From an uncultured Flavobacteriaceae bacterium (lineage in GTDB: Bacteria > Bacteroidota > Bacteroidia > Flavobacteriales > Flavobacteriaceae): a stretch of DNA of 64,000 nt. Every line of letters begins with the position of its first letter. Positions within the stretch are counted from its first letter, which is position 1. A model generated the notes under the pieces. The model made no database searches and was not told the DNA's origin. It saw nothing but the letters and a program-made list of their open reading frames with translations. A program made the translations under genes and the position numbers. The DNA lies in the NCBI GenBank assembly GCA_947495135.1, contig CANLXN010000001.1, forward strand, positions 372,001 to 436,000, read 5' to 3'. Positions 40,510 through 50,494 of the stretch are shown one piece after another.

Positions 40510-42927
40510 TTACAAATCGTTGTTTTCGTTGTCTAATAGTTGGTTTAATGCGTCAATTGTTGGAACGAGTACCTGCCTTGCTTTACTGCCTTCAAATGGG
40601 CCAACAATTCCAGCTGCTTCTAATTGGTCTATGAGCCTTCCAGCCCTGTTGTAACCTAGTTTCAGCTTACGTTGCAGTAGTGATGCAGAACCTTGTTGTG
40701 CAATAACTAATACTTCCGCAGCCTCTCTAAAGAGTTTATCTCGTTCCGATACACTTATATCAAGAGTTGTGCCACCTTCTTCACCAACGTACTCTGGTAA
40801 CAAATGGGCATCTGGATAGGCCTTTTGCGACCCAATAAATTCGGTTATATCGGCTACTTCAGGAGTATCGACAAAAGCACATTGTACGCGAACTAGGTCA
40901 TTTCCCTGCGTGTAAAGCATGTCACCTCGTCCTATGAGCTGATCTGCCCCGCTATTATCTAAAATAGTGCGGGAGTCGATTTTACTCGTTACTCTAAAAG
41001 CGATTCGTGCTGGAAAGTTCGCTTTGATAATTCCTGTAATTACATTTACAGAAGGCCGTTGTGTGGCAATAATTAGATGTATTCCAATTGCCCTGGCAAG
41101 TTGCGCCAATCGAGCAATTGGGGTTTCTACTTCCTTACCAGCAGTCATAATAAGATCTGCGAATTCGTCTATCACAAGCACAATATACGGGAGGTACTTA
41201 TGTCCGTCGTTAGGATTTAGCTTTCTCGCTTTAAATTTTACATTGTACTCTTTAATATTACGGCACATCGCATCTTTTAATAGATCATAACGTTGATCCA
41301 TTTCAATACAAAGGGAATTGAGGGTATTAATGACTTTATTAGTGTCGGTAATAATGGCCTCGTCTGTATCTGGTAGCTTTGCGAGAAAATGTCGTTCAAT
41401 TTTATTAAATAAGGTGAGTTCCACCTTTTTTGGGTCGACCAATACAAATTTTACTTCAGCTGGATGTTTTTTATATAGCAGGGACGTAAGAATTGCATTC
41501 AGTCCAACAGATTTACCTTGTCCTGTAGCACCTGCCATTAGAAGGTGTGGCATTTTTGCAAGATCAACTACAAATGTTTCGTTACTAATCGTTTTACCTA
41601 AAGTAATAGGTAACTCCATATCCGAATTTTGAAATTTTGGAGATGCGACAGCGGATCGCATAGAAACAATTTGCGGATTTTTATTAGGTACTTCGATCCC
41701 AATAGTTCCTCTTCCAGGAATTGGAGCGATAATTCTAATACCTAGCGCCGAAAGAGACAAAGCAATATCATCTTCTAGATTCTTGATCTTAGAAATTCGG
41801 ACCCCAGCATCTGGGACAATCTCATAAAGCGTTACCGTAGGTCCAACAGTGGCTTTAATATTCGAAATACCTATTTTGTAATTGTTGAGGGTCTCTACAA
41901 TTCTATTCTTGTTGGCTTCTAACTCCTCTTGATTAATAGTAATTCCTTGTCCGCCACTATAATCCTTTAAAAGTTCAATTCCTGGAAACTGATATTTACC
42001 TAATTCTAGAGTAGGGTCGAATTCTCCAAAGTCCTCTACTAACTTATTGGACAGGTTTTCAATAATTTCTTCTTCTTGCAGAGCAGGTTCCACCTCCATT
42101 TTTACTTCGGTTTCTGGAGGAGTTGATATTTTTATGGGGTCTAATTTAATCTCTTCTGAAATGACCGTTTTTAAGATAGGCTCTTCAATAGTAAAATTCT
42201 CCTTTGTTGGGTTTGTTGTTGGTGCTGTTTCCGAAGTAACCGAACCAGTGTTCGAACTATCTAAATTCTCTTTAGACAGACTTGCTTTTTGAGGAGTAAC
42301 ATCACTACTTGAGAAATCTTCGGCCACTTCTTTTTTCGTTTTTTGTAGTGCTGCACCTAATTTGTCTGGGGTCATTTTTAGGCGTAAGACTAAATAGATG
42401 ATTGCCAGGAATGACATTACCAGAATAGTTCCAATAAGGCCAATATAGTCTTGCATTAAATCGTTCATTTCAAACCCAACAACACCGCTAAAAAGTGAAT
42501 TTGTAGAGTTGAAAAAGCCAAAAAACACAGAGATCCAAAGCATGACGAGCAGTCCCCAAAACCAGAATTGTACGAGTCGTTTTTTTGCGTAGTCGAAAAA
42601 GTAGTACGCTCCTGTAAGTGAAATAAGAAATCCAATGATAAAAGCAGAGATACCAAACCCTTTGTAGATAAATAAATGACCTACATTACTGCCAAATTTG
42701 TTGAGCCAATTTTGAGTTTCTGCGTCCCGATCTGAAAGCGCTTCCACGTCACTTTGATCTGCTTGCCAAGTAAAGAAATAGGAGATGAAGGAGAAAATAA
42801 GTGCAATACCTAAAAAGAAAAGAAAGCTCCCTAAAATAATCTTTTGCTGCTTACTGAGGGCAAAAGAGATCTTTTTTCGAGGAGTTTTGGTCTTTTTAGT
42901 TACGGTTGTTTTCTTTTTTCTCGCCAT
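40510..42927 (-). CDS. ftsK: DNA translocase FtsK/SpoIIIE
   Basis: N-terminal TM helices, MAGATGQGKSVGLNAILTSLLYKKHPAEVKFVLVDPKKVEL, winged-helix gamma domain SLLQRKLKLGYNRAGRLIDQLEAAGIVGP. Confidence 0.95.
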   Translation of the reverse strand: MARKKKTTVTKKTKTPRKKISFALSKQQKIILGSFLFFLGIALIFSFISYFFTWQADQSDVEALSDRDAETQNWLNKFGSNVGHLFIYKGFGISAFIIGFLISLTGAYYFFDYAKKRLVQFWFWGLLVMLWISVFFGFFNSTNSLFSGVVGFEMNDLMQDYIGLIGTILVMSFLAIIYLVLRLKMTPDKLGAALQKTKKEVAEDFSSSDVTPQKASLSKENLDSSNTGSVTSETAPTTNPTKENFTIEEPILKTVISEEIKLDPIKISTPPETEVKMEVEPALQEEEIIENLSNKLVEDFGEFDPTLELGKYQFPGIELLKDYSGGQGITINQEELEANKNRIVETLNNYKIGISNIKATVGPTVTLYEIVPDAGVRISKIKNLEDDIALSLSALGIRIIAPIPGRGTIGIEVPNKNPQIVSMRSAVASPKFQNSDMELPITLGKTISNETFVVDLAKMPHLLMAGATGQGKSVGLNAILTSLLYKKHPAEVKFVLVDPKKVELTLFNKIERHFLAKLPDTDEAIITDTNKVINTLNSLCIEMDQRYDLLKDAMCRNIKEYNVKFKARKLNPNDGHKYLPYIVLVIDEFADLIMTAGKEVETPIARLAQLARAIGIHLIIATQRPSVNVITGIIKANFPARIAFRVTSKIDSRTILDNSGADQLIGRGDMLYTQGNDLVRVQCAFVDTPEVADITEFIGSQKAYPDAHLLPEYVGEEGGTTLDISVSERDKLFREAAEVLVIAQQGSASLLQRKLKLGYNRAGRLIDQLEAAGIVGPFEGSKARQVLVPTIDALNQLLDNENNDL

Positions 42928-43004
42928 TTACGGAGGATTGTAGATTGGGTAAAAATACAATTACTTAACGTTACAAACTACATAAAATTTTAGAGTTTTC
43001 AGTT

Positions 43005-43364
43005 TTAAAACTTAGGAATATAAATTATACAAGCAACGATAACAGCTGCTCCTGCGGCAAAAAATACTGCACCCGCGGCGACGTCTTTAATATATCCAAT
43101 CTTATTGTGAAAATCTGGATGAACAAAGTTGGCAATTTCTTCAGCTGCGGTATTTAAGCCTTCGACGCTCATCACTAAACCAATTGCTAAAATTTGAAAG
43201 ATCCACTCGGTAGGGGAGATGTCGAAATAAAAACCAGCAACTGTTACGCCAACTGCGACAAACGCTTGTACCTGTATGCTCGCTTCATTTCGCAAAAGCA
43301 TCCAAGCTCCTTTAGCGGCATATTTAAATCCTTTTAAACGCTTTCCTAAAAACGTATTCCACAT
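43005..43364 (-). CDS. Diacylglycerol kinase family protein
   Basis: AAKGAWMLLRNEASIQVQ, SVEGLNTAAEEIAN, GYIKDVAAGAVF. Start overlaps the tpx stop by one nt (TAATG). Confidence 0.9.
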   Translation of the reverse strand: MWNTFLGKRLKGFKYAAKGAWMLLRNEASIQVQAFVAVGVTVAGFYFDISPTEWIFQILAIGLVMSVEGLNTAAEEIANFVHPDFHNKIGYIKDVAAGAVFFAAGAAVIVACIIYIPKF

Positions 43365-43861
43365 TATAGTACGTTTAGGGCTCCTTCGTAATTAGGTTCT
43401 TCACCAATTTCCGATACTTGTTCTGAATATAAAACCTTATTATTTTCGTCCAGTACAATTACTGCTCTAGAGTGCAAGCCAGTAAAAGCACTTTTTGTAA
43501 TTTCTAACTCATACGATTGCCCGAAATTCCCATCTTTAAAATCACTTAGCATTTCTACGTTTTCAAGCCCTTCCGCTGCGCAGAACCTCGCTTGAGCAAA
43601 TGGCAAGTCTCTTGAAATACATAAAACAGTTGTATTTGTTAAGTTTGAAGCTTCTTGATTGAACTTTCGCGCAGATGCTGCACATACTCCGGTATCTACA
43701 CTTGGGAAAATGTTCAGGACTTTCCTCGTGCCTGCATAATCTTTTAACGATTTGGACGATAAGTCTGCCGCCGTTAGAATGAAATCTGGAGCCTCACTAT
43801 TTAATTCTGGAAGGTTCCCAACAGTTTCTGCAGGATTGCCTCCTAATGTTATTTGAGCCAT
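43364..43861 (-). CDS. tpx: Thiol peroxidase
   Basis: LGGNPAETVGNLPELNSEAPDFILTAADLSSKSL, FPSVDTGVCAASARKFNQEAS, SRDLPFAQARFCAAEGLENVEMLSDF. Confidence 0.94.
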   Translation of the reverse strand: MAQITLGGNPAETVGNLPELNSEAPDFILTAADLSSKSLKDYAGTRKVLNIFPSVDTGVCAASARKFNQEASNLTNTTVLCISRDLPFAQARFCAAEGLENVEMLSDFKDGNFGQSYELEITKSAFTGLHSRAVIVLDENNKVLYSEQVSEIGEEPNYEGALNVL

Positions 43862-43984
43862 TTGGTATGAGTTTGGTTAATGGATAAAATTAAGTATTCC
43901 AAATTATATTTGTTGCTTTTTCATAAAATTTGTGGAGCATTTAACAGTCCTCATGCAAATTCAAATTTAAATGAAATTGATTGA

Positions 43985-44070
43985 TGTGCGTTAGGGATAG
44001 AGCGGCCTGTTTGAGCTCTTCGCCATCGGCGGAAGCGAGTAGCGAAAGCCCGTTTAAACGCCCATAAAAC
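43985..44070. repeat. Structured extragenic element downstream of tpx
   Basis: GTGCGTTAGGGATAGAGCGGCCTG...TTCGCCatcGGCGGAAGCGAGTAGCGAAAGCCCGTTTAAACGCCC; internal hairpin and flanking GGG/CCC arms. Family assignment is from memory of similar extragenic text in related genomes. Confidence 0.45.
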
Positions 44071-44118
44071 TTTGTTTAATAGGTCTGAAAGCAAAGGGGT
44101 TTAATAAGAATGCATGTT

Positions 44119-45621
44119 TTATGATGCGCTCGAGGGCTCTTTCAACATTTTGATTTTAATTTTTAAGCCAACAAATAGAAGTGTCATAAACGGACTAATA
44201 ATGCTAAAAAAAGCATAAGGGATGTAGGCGGTAGCTCCTGCATATCCGAAGAGAACTTTTGAGTGATAAGCACCGCATGTATTCCAAGGTATAAGTACTG
44301 AGGTAACTGTACCACTGTCTTCTAATGTTCTACTTAAATTTTCGGGAGCAAGTCCTCTATCTTCGTAGGCCTTTTTAAACATTTTACCAGGTACCACGAG
44401 TGCCAAATACTGATCTGAAGCAGTTAAATTAAGTGCGAGGCAACTAGCTACGGTACTCGCGAATAAACTGAAGGTAGATTTGGCCATTCTTAAAAGGCTA
44501 TTCGTAATTCTTGAAAGTGCGCCAATAGCATCCATCACACCGCCAAATACCATTGCGCATACAATGAGCCAAATGGTGCCCAACATTCCTTTCATACCTC
44601 CTGCGGTAAACAGGTCATTGAGTTCTGCACTTGATGTTTCTACCGCGGTATCTACAGTAAGTGCATTCATTACACCTTTATATGCAGACTGGAAATTTAA
44701 CTCATCTGCTCCAGCGACCGCCGTTACAATATCTGGTTGAGCTATGAGAGCGGTAATCCCTCCGAGTAAAGATCCAAGTAAGAGCGCAATGAGCGGAGGT
44801 GTTTTTTTAACGATCATAAAAATAACTGCAATTGGTACAAGAAATAACCATGGAGTTACATTAAAGGCCCCTTCTATGGCGGTTAGTTTATCTTGGATTA
44901 CCGGACTACCATCTATATCGATAGTGAATCCCATTATAATAAATATGATGAGTGTGATAACAATAGTTGGAACCGTAGTTAATGCCATGTACTTTATATG
45001 GCTAAATAATTCGCCGCCAGCCATTGCAGGAGCGAGATTAGTGGTATCACTTAACGGAGACATTTTATCTCCAAAATACGCTCCAGATAATACAGCTCCG
45101 GCGGTCATACCAACAGATATACCCATGGTTTCTCCAATTCCCACTAGGGCAATACCCACGGTAGCCGAAGTCGTCCAAGAACTTCCGGTTGCAATTGAAA
45201 TAATTGAACAGATAATAACACAAGCCGCCAGAAAAATAGTTGGATTCAAAATTTGAAGACCATAATAAATCATACTAGGAATAATGCCACTAATAAGCCA
45301 TGTTCCAGCTAACGCTCCAACCATTAATAATATGAGCAGGGCGCCCGTAGTGGATTTTACGTTTTCGGCAACTTCTTCCAACATTCTTTTGTAGGGGACT
45401 TTATTTGTAAAACCAACGATGGCGGCTACAGCAGCACCCATCAATAGGATAAACTGATTAGAACCACTCAGCGCATCATCACCATATACATATATATTGT
45501 AGGCCAACATTCCTACCAAGGCAATTACTGGAATTAGCGCCTCCCAAATATTCAATTCTTTGTTTTCAATTATTTTTTGATCTTCAATTTCAATTTCAGA
45601 GAGGTGGTCTTGTTCCTGCAT
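44119..45621 (-). CDS. nhaC: NhaC-family Na+/H+ antiporter
   Basis: Polytopic; SSWTTSATVGIALVGIG, SGAYFGDKMSPLSDTTNLAPAMAG, SRTLEDSGTVTSVLIPWNTCG. Start placed at MQEQDHL. Confidence 0.9.
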   Translation of the reverse strand: MQEQDHLSEIEIEDQKIIENKELNIWEALIPVIALVGMLAYNIYVYGDDALSGSNQFILLMGAAVAAIVGFTNKVPYKRMLEEVAENVKSTTGALLILLMVGALAGTWLISGIIPSMIYYGLQILNPTIFLAACVIICSIISIATGSSWTTSATVGIALVGIGETMGISVGMTAGAVLSGAYFGDKMSPLSDTTNLAPAMAGGELFSHIKYMALTTVPTIVITLIIFIIMGFTIDIDGSPVIQDKLTAIEGAFNVTPWLFLVPIAVIFMIVKKTPPLIALLLGSLLGGITALIAQPDIVTAVAGADELNFQSAYKGVMNALTVDTAVETSSAELNDLFTAGGMKGMLGTIWLIVCAMVFGGVMDAIGALSRITNSLLRMAKSTFSLFASTVASCLALNLTASDQYLALVVPGKMFKKAYEDRGLAPENLSRTLEDSGTVTSVLIPWNTCGAYHSKVLFGYAGATAYIPYAFFSIISPFMTLLFVGLKIKIKMLKEPSSAS

Positions 45622-45928
45622 TATCCTTTTTTTTAGATACGTAATGTTACAACTTTGATAAATCTTATGCAAATGCGCTAACTAATTATGGGTTCTTAAT
45701 AGTTTTTAATGCTCATTAATAGATGTTTGGTTAGGGTGTTTTTCAATATAGTTCTTATGAAAAAGGGGAGTCCATATTTTTTTAAGAGAAATGAAACATA
45801 TGGGTCATTTAAAGTCTGAAATTACACTTGATCGATCTTTTTGAGTGCTGTTGTAGGAATTAATGTTAAAATTAGAAGGATTTAGGTGTTTTCTGCGTTT
45901 TGGATAAAAAATTATCGATGAAATACAT

Positions 45929-45944
45929 ATTTTATCGATAAAAT
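45929..45944. promoter_or_regulatory. Perfect 16-bp palindrome upstream of the S74 surface protein gene
   Basis: ATTTTATCGATAAAAT; a related half (AATTATCGAT) lies just upstream. Confidence 0.4.
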
Positions 45945-46127
45945 GACTGTAGGAATGATGGAAAATTGCACAAACTTTACGTTAAAACAGTAAAATTTGT
46001 AGGAATTTTCCTTATTTCATCGGATTTTTATGCATTTAATCGAATATTTACGGTAATACCACTGTTAGGTGAATTTTTAGCGAACATTTGGCTTAGCTTT
46101 GTCATATAGAAGAAATAATCTATAATT

Positions 46128-47789
46128 ATGAAACAACAACTACTCCTAACTTTTTTATTAATAGCTGCGACTACAGCATTTGGTCAAGTTGGTATTGGTA
46201 CCACAGATCCTAAATCTATATTGGATATTCCTGCTAGTGATGCAGCGAACCCTACTAACACCGACGGACTTCTTATTCCACGATTGGTAAAGCTTCCTGT
46301 TACAGATCCAACAGATGATCAACATGGGATGTTAATATACCTAGCCGCTAATTCTGGAAGTTTCACTCCTGGTTTTCATTATTGGGATAAAGACTTAGGT
46401 ACGGCTGGAGAATGGGCACCCTTTAGCAATAAAGGATGGAAAATTAATGGTAACAATGACGCTACTCGCGGAACCCATTTTATAGGAACGACCAATTCAG
46501 AAGAAGTAGACTTTAGAGTTAATAATAAACATATAGCAAGAATTACCGAAAAAGGTCAGTTCGAACTAGAATCTGATGAGAAGAGTATTTTTATTGGTTT
46601 TGAAGCAGGTGAAAATTACAGTCCAGCCAGCAGTTCTGCCGAGCAGAATACGGTGATGGGATTTAGTGCTTTTAAAGCATCTACCTCTGGGAGAGATAAT
46701 GTGGCGATTGGTGCATTCTCTATGCGTTCAAATACAACAGGTAATTTCAACACTTCAATTGGAGATGAAACGATGCAGAACAGTACTACCGGAGATCAAA
46801 ATTCGGCTTTCGGAAATGATGCTTTACGATTCAGTACTACTGGAGATAGAAATACAGGAGTTGGACATAGTGCCTTAAGAAATAACGGAAACGGAGATAA
46901 TAACACAGCCGTCGGAATGGATGCGTTAAGTGCGAACAGCGCGGATAATAATACTGCCGTTGGTTATGAAGCTGGTGAGACAGTTACCAATGGTGATAGT
47001 AATACCTTTATTGGTTATCGATCTGATGCCGATTCTAGTAGCATTGATGATGCGGTTGCCGTAGGAGCTGAATCTATTGCTGGGGCAGATAGAACTGTTG
47101 CAGTTGGTTTTCAGGCTGAGGCTAATGGTACCGCCGCCATTGCAATTGGTGATAAGGCAGAAACTTCTGGTGATTCGGCTATAGCTATTGGAGATGGAGC
47201 AGAAGCAGGAGCAAGTAATTCTATTGCGATTGGAGATGGATCTGATGCAGATCACACCGATGCCGTTGTATTAGGTAATGGAGCAAATTCAACCAAAGCA
47301 AATCAATTGAGATATGGTAATATCTCCGAAATTGATCAAGGATACGCAAGTGTAGTAAACGCTTCAGATGGAAGATTTAAGTATCAAGTGGAAGATGGAA
47401 AATCTGCAGTTGGTGGATTGAATTTTATAATGGAACTACGTCCCGTAACTTATAAGTTCGATATCGAGAAGTACAATAGTTTCCATGATATAAGAAGTAA
47501 TGCAACAAACACCGATAAATTGGAATCTGGATTTATTGCTCAAGAAATTGAAGAGGCGATGAACATCACTGGATACGATTTTAGCGGACTGGTAGTTCCC
47601 GCAGATAAAAACACCGATAATTATAAGGTGTCTTACGCAACTTTTGTAGTGCCTTTAGTAAAAGCAGTACAGGAACAACAAGTACAAATTAATGCTTTGC
47701 AAAATCGAGTTTCAGAATTGAAAAATGTACAAAACGAAGTAGCAGAATTAAAAGCAAAATTAGAAGCGCTTATAAAAGCATCTAAATAG
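46128..47789 (+). CDS. Surface protein with YadA-like head repeats and a C-terminal peptidase S74 / intramolecular chaperone domain
   Basis: Signal peptide; repeats such as GDNNTAVGMDAL, ADNNTAVGYEAG, GDSNTFIGYRS; C-terminal DGRFKYQVEDGKSAVGGLNFIMELRPVTYKFD and terminal coiled coil. Confidence 0.88.
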   Translation: MKQQLLLTFLLIAATTAFGQVGIGTTDPKSILDIPASDAANPTNTDGLLIPRLVKLPVTDPTDDQHGMLIYLAANSGSFTPGFHYWDKDLGTAGEWAPFSNKGWKINGNNDATRGTHFIGTTNSEEVDFRVNNKHIARITEKGQFELESDEKSIFIGFEAGENYSPASSSAEQNTVMGFSAFKASTSGRDNVAIGAFSMRSNTTGNFNTSIGDETMQNSTTGDQNSAFGNDALRFSTTGDRNTGVGHSALRNNGNGDNNTAVGMDALSANSADNNTAVGYEAGETVTNGDSNTFIGYRSDADSSSIDDAVAVGAESIAGADRTVAVGFQAEANGTAAIAIGDKAETSGDSAIAIGDGAEAGASNSIAIGDGSDADHTDAVVLGNGANSTKANQLRYGNISEIDQGYASVVNASDGRFKYQVEDGKSAVGGLNFIMELRPVTYKFDIEKYNSFHDIRSNATNTDKLESGFIAQEIEEAMNITGYDFSGLVVPADKNTDNYKVSYATFVVPLVKAVQEQQVQINALQNRVSELKNVQNEVAELKAKLEALIKASK

Positions 47790-47811
47790 ATCAAGTAACT
47801 CCCCATATCCA

Positions 47812-47845
47812 AAACGTCCGGACATTCAATTGTTCGGGCGTTTTT
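47812..47845 (+). terminator. Intrinsic terminator after the S74 protein gene
   Basis: AAACGTCCGGACA-ttcaat-TGTTCGGGCGTTTTT. Confidence 0.75.
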
Positions 47846-47880
47846 ACTTTATGGTGAAACCATATTGGGTGTGCCTTTAG

Positions 47881-50358
47881 TTAGTCCAATATGTTTAGAA
47901 ATTTGAGTCCGAACACAAAAGCACCGTCTCCACCACCATTATAGTAGGATTTTACGTAATCTATCCTGAGAAAACGAAACTTACCCCAGCCAAGATTATC
48001 TAAACCAATGGAGACTTCCGAATACGGTTTTCCATCCTCAATACTTAACATATGTGCTCCAGCCACCAAATTAAAATTTAAACGGTTTAGACCAGGAATC
48101 TTACCTAGCACCCAACCTTTAAAATTATGTTCTACATGACCTTCAAAATAGTTCTTGTTAGTACTCAGTTTGTAATAGGGCAATAAATTGAAGACATTAG
48201 TATATCTAAAGCTCGTACCAATACGCGTTTGGTTTCCATTAAAATGTTGATAATCTACAAATGAGATTTCGTCGGCATCAAAGAAAGCACCTCCTTTGAG
48301 ATTATAAGTAAATTCTCCTAGGTTTTCTAAGTTTATATTCTGAAACAGACTCGCCTTTAATTGAGTGAAATTGTAATTACTATTGGAGGCTCCAGCTCCA
48401 TTTTCTACTACTAACGAAAGCGAAGGATATTTACCCGAACCGAGGTTGTATTTCCCATCTGGATAGGTCATATATTTTTGTCCGAAAGTTATGTTGGCTG
48501 TTATCTGAGTTTTTATAATGTCGTGTTCGTCAATGGATGCCGTATCAAAACTGGTTGCATCTACGGGATTGTTAGCAGTATAGTTTACATCATCGTTCGG
48601 CAACGTCACATAATCTGTATTGTTGAATAAGGGTTGTCTGTTTTCATATCCAATGTTTGCAAATACTCTGAGTCCATTGAATAACTCTTGGCTATAACCT
48701 AAACGCGCATAGTTCAATTCGTATACTTTCATATAATTTCGCTCAAAAAACAAAGAAGAAACCGTATTAATCAAAGGCGAAATGGGTTGAGCTGCATTAA
48801 ATTGTTGAACTGTACTTCCTCCAGAAAGTGATATCCGTAGTCTATTGGTTCTATTAAAGCTTTTAGCGATGCTTCCTGTAAAACGAAGTCGGTCCTCAGC
48901 AATTCCATAGGTGGCATTTAAATTAGCTGAAACCCATTTGGTGCGATTGTCGTCATACCATTTGAAAAAGTTGAGTCCCGCGCTGCCGTTCCAGCCTTGC
49001 ACTGTATTGAAATTAACACCAGGTAAGGGGCCGTCGTAGTTAAGGCTCCATTTATCGAATGAGTTCCGGTAAGAATAACCAGTTAGCGGATCTAGCAATC
49101 CCAGTTTATTGCTTTTGGCATCTATAGAGTCTAAGTAGACCTTGGATTTACGTAATTCCTGAATACTGTCCTTGCGAGAATAATCATTTATTTCCTCTAT
49201 TGTGAGCGGAACGGGCCTAATCTCTTGCCAGAAAAGGCTGTCCTTTTTGTTGGCAAAGGGTTCGAAGAAAAGCACCTCGTTACTAAAGGATTTGCGTTCA
49301 AATACGGGTTTGAAATCGTAGTCGCTATAATTGGCTATAAAACGACCATCTCCATTGAACCCCATAAACCCGAAACTAAAATCAATTACTTGAGATATTT
49401 TTACCCAAGCATTTTCGGTCGCATCGAAGGTGAAATTTTGCTTAAAGACTAGTTCTTTGATGAAAGGTACTTGTATTGCTTCTCCATTGGTTTTCAGCTC
49501 GGCTCCATAAAGTTGCCAATCGTCTTCAACGACGTAAATGGTACCCTCCCAGGCACGGTCCTTTGGTCTTTTTGGTGTAACGTTAATTTTATTGATGAGC
49601 TTACTCCCTTCGTAAAAGATTCCATCCAGTTTATAGTTGTAATAACTAAGGGCATTGGTTCCAATAGGGGAGACTATGGCCGCATTAAGGTCGATGGTGT
49701 TTTCGTAAAAAGAAAAGTTGGCATCTTGTGCGCTGTTAAAACTAAAACCATTATCATCTCCACTTACCTTGCTTGCAATAATCCGTTCTCTGAAATCGTC
49801 TGGTTTCTGATAGGCAATTTCACTTATACTTTCAGAAAGATAGATAATTCCTGTACGGGTAGAGTCGAGGGCTCCCTCAAAATCACCTACCTCTTGCCCT
49901 AGAATCTTCTCAGGAACGTCTTTAACACGCCATATTCCCCGAGAATAGAAGTTGGCTGTAAATGCAGAGATACGTTCCAAATTTTGCTTTCTCCTTTTAA
50001 CGGTTTCTCTAATAATTCGATAGGCTGGGTCTTCGTTTGTAGAGACTATTACTTCATCAAGGCTTACAGAGGCTTCGATTAAGGTAATGTTTAAATTCTT
50101 CGGAAATGTGCTCACTTCCAGTTCCCTTTTCACCGTAGTATAACCTAAAAATTGAAAAATGATGGTGTAGTTTCCGGTTTGAGAGATGTCTAGAGTAAAG
50201 TTTCCCTCTTCGTTACTGGTAGTTCCTGTATAACTGTTCTCTAGATAGATGTTAACGTAGGGAAGTGGCTCACCATTAGAATCGGTAATTGTTCCTGTTA
50301 TTTGAGCTGTTAATTGTGTAGTGGTAAAAACAATCAATAGGAGGAGTAGTCTTTTCAT
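47881..50358 (-). CDS. Carboxypeptidase-regulatory-like / DUF5686 outer membrane protein
   Basis: ITGTITDSNGEPLPYVNIYLENSYTGTTSNEEGNFTLD, then a long beta-rich DUF5686-like region. Confidence 0.82.
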   Translation of the reverse strand: MKRLLLLLIVFTTTQLTAQITGTITDSNGEPLPYVNIYLENSYTGTTSNEEGNFTLDISQTGNYTIIFQFLGYTTVKRELEVSTFPKNLNITLIEASVSLDEVIVSTNEDPAYRIIRETVKRRKQNLERISAFTANFYSRGIWRVKDVPEKILGQEVGDFEGALDSTRTGIIYLSESISEIAYQKPDDFRERIIASKVSGDDNGFSFNSAQDANFSFYENTIDLNAAIVSPIGTNALSYYNYKLDGIFYEGSKLINKINVTPKRPKDRAWEGTIYVVEDDWQLYGAELKTNGEAIQVPFIKELVFKQNFTFDATENAWVKISQVIDFSFGFMGFNGDGRFIANYSDYDFKPVFERKSFSNEVLFFEPFANKKDSLFWQEIRPVPLTIEEINDYSRKDSIQELRKSKVYLDSIDAKSNKLGLLDPLTGYSYRNSFDKWSLNYDGPLPGVNFNTVQGWNGSAGLNFFKWYDDNRTKWVSANLNATYGIAEDRLRFTGSIAKSFNRTNRLRISLSGGSTVQQFNAAQPISPLINTVSSLFFERNYMKVYELNYARLGYSQELFNGLRVFANIGYENRQPLFNNTDYVTLPNDDVNYTANNPVDATSFDTASIDEHDIIKTQITANITFGQKYMTYPDGKYNLGSGKYPSLSLVVENGAGASNSNYNFTQLKASLFQNINLENLGEFTYNLKGGAFFDADEISFVDYQHFNGNQTRIGTSFRYTNVFNLLPYYKLSTNKNYFEGHVEHNFKGWVLGKIPGLNRLNFNLVAGAHMLSIEDGKPYSEVSIGLDNLGWGKFRFLRIDYVKSYYNGGGDGAFVFGLKFLNILD

Positions 50359-50397
50359 AAAATAGTATCTATAGTAGATAGACGGAATTAATTATAA

Positions 50398-50484
50398 AAT
50401 GGTTGTCTGTTAGTTTTAAAAAACCAAATTAGAATTTCTTTTTTACCCAAATCATAAAGAAATGTTAGTTGGGAAAATATTTTG
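50398..50484 (-). promoter_or_regulatory. Upstream element, copy A (shared with 56255-56338)
   Basis: Minus sense core CCCAACTAACATTTCTTTATGATTTGGGTAAAAAAGAAATTCTAATTT, about 40 nt upstream of the DUF5686 gene start. Confidence 0.65.
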
Positions 50485-50494
50485 AACCTCAGGA

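Noticed and set aside
46926-47255. 109-aa antisense ORF rich in ICIRSISNRN repeats
   Set aside because: Opposite strand of the repetitive YadA-like head; composition mirrors the repeats and does not look like a real protein.
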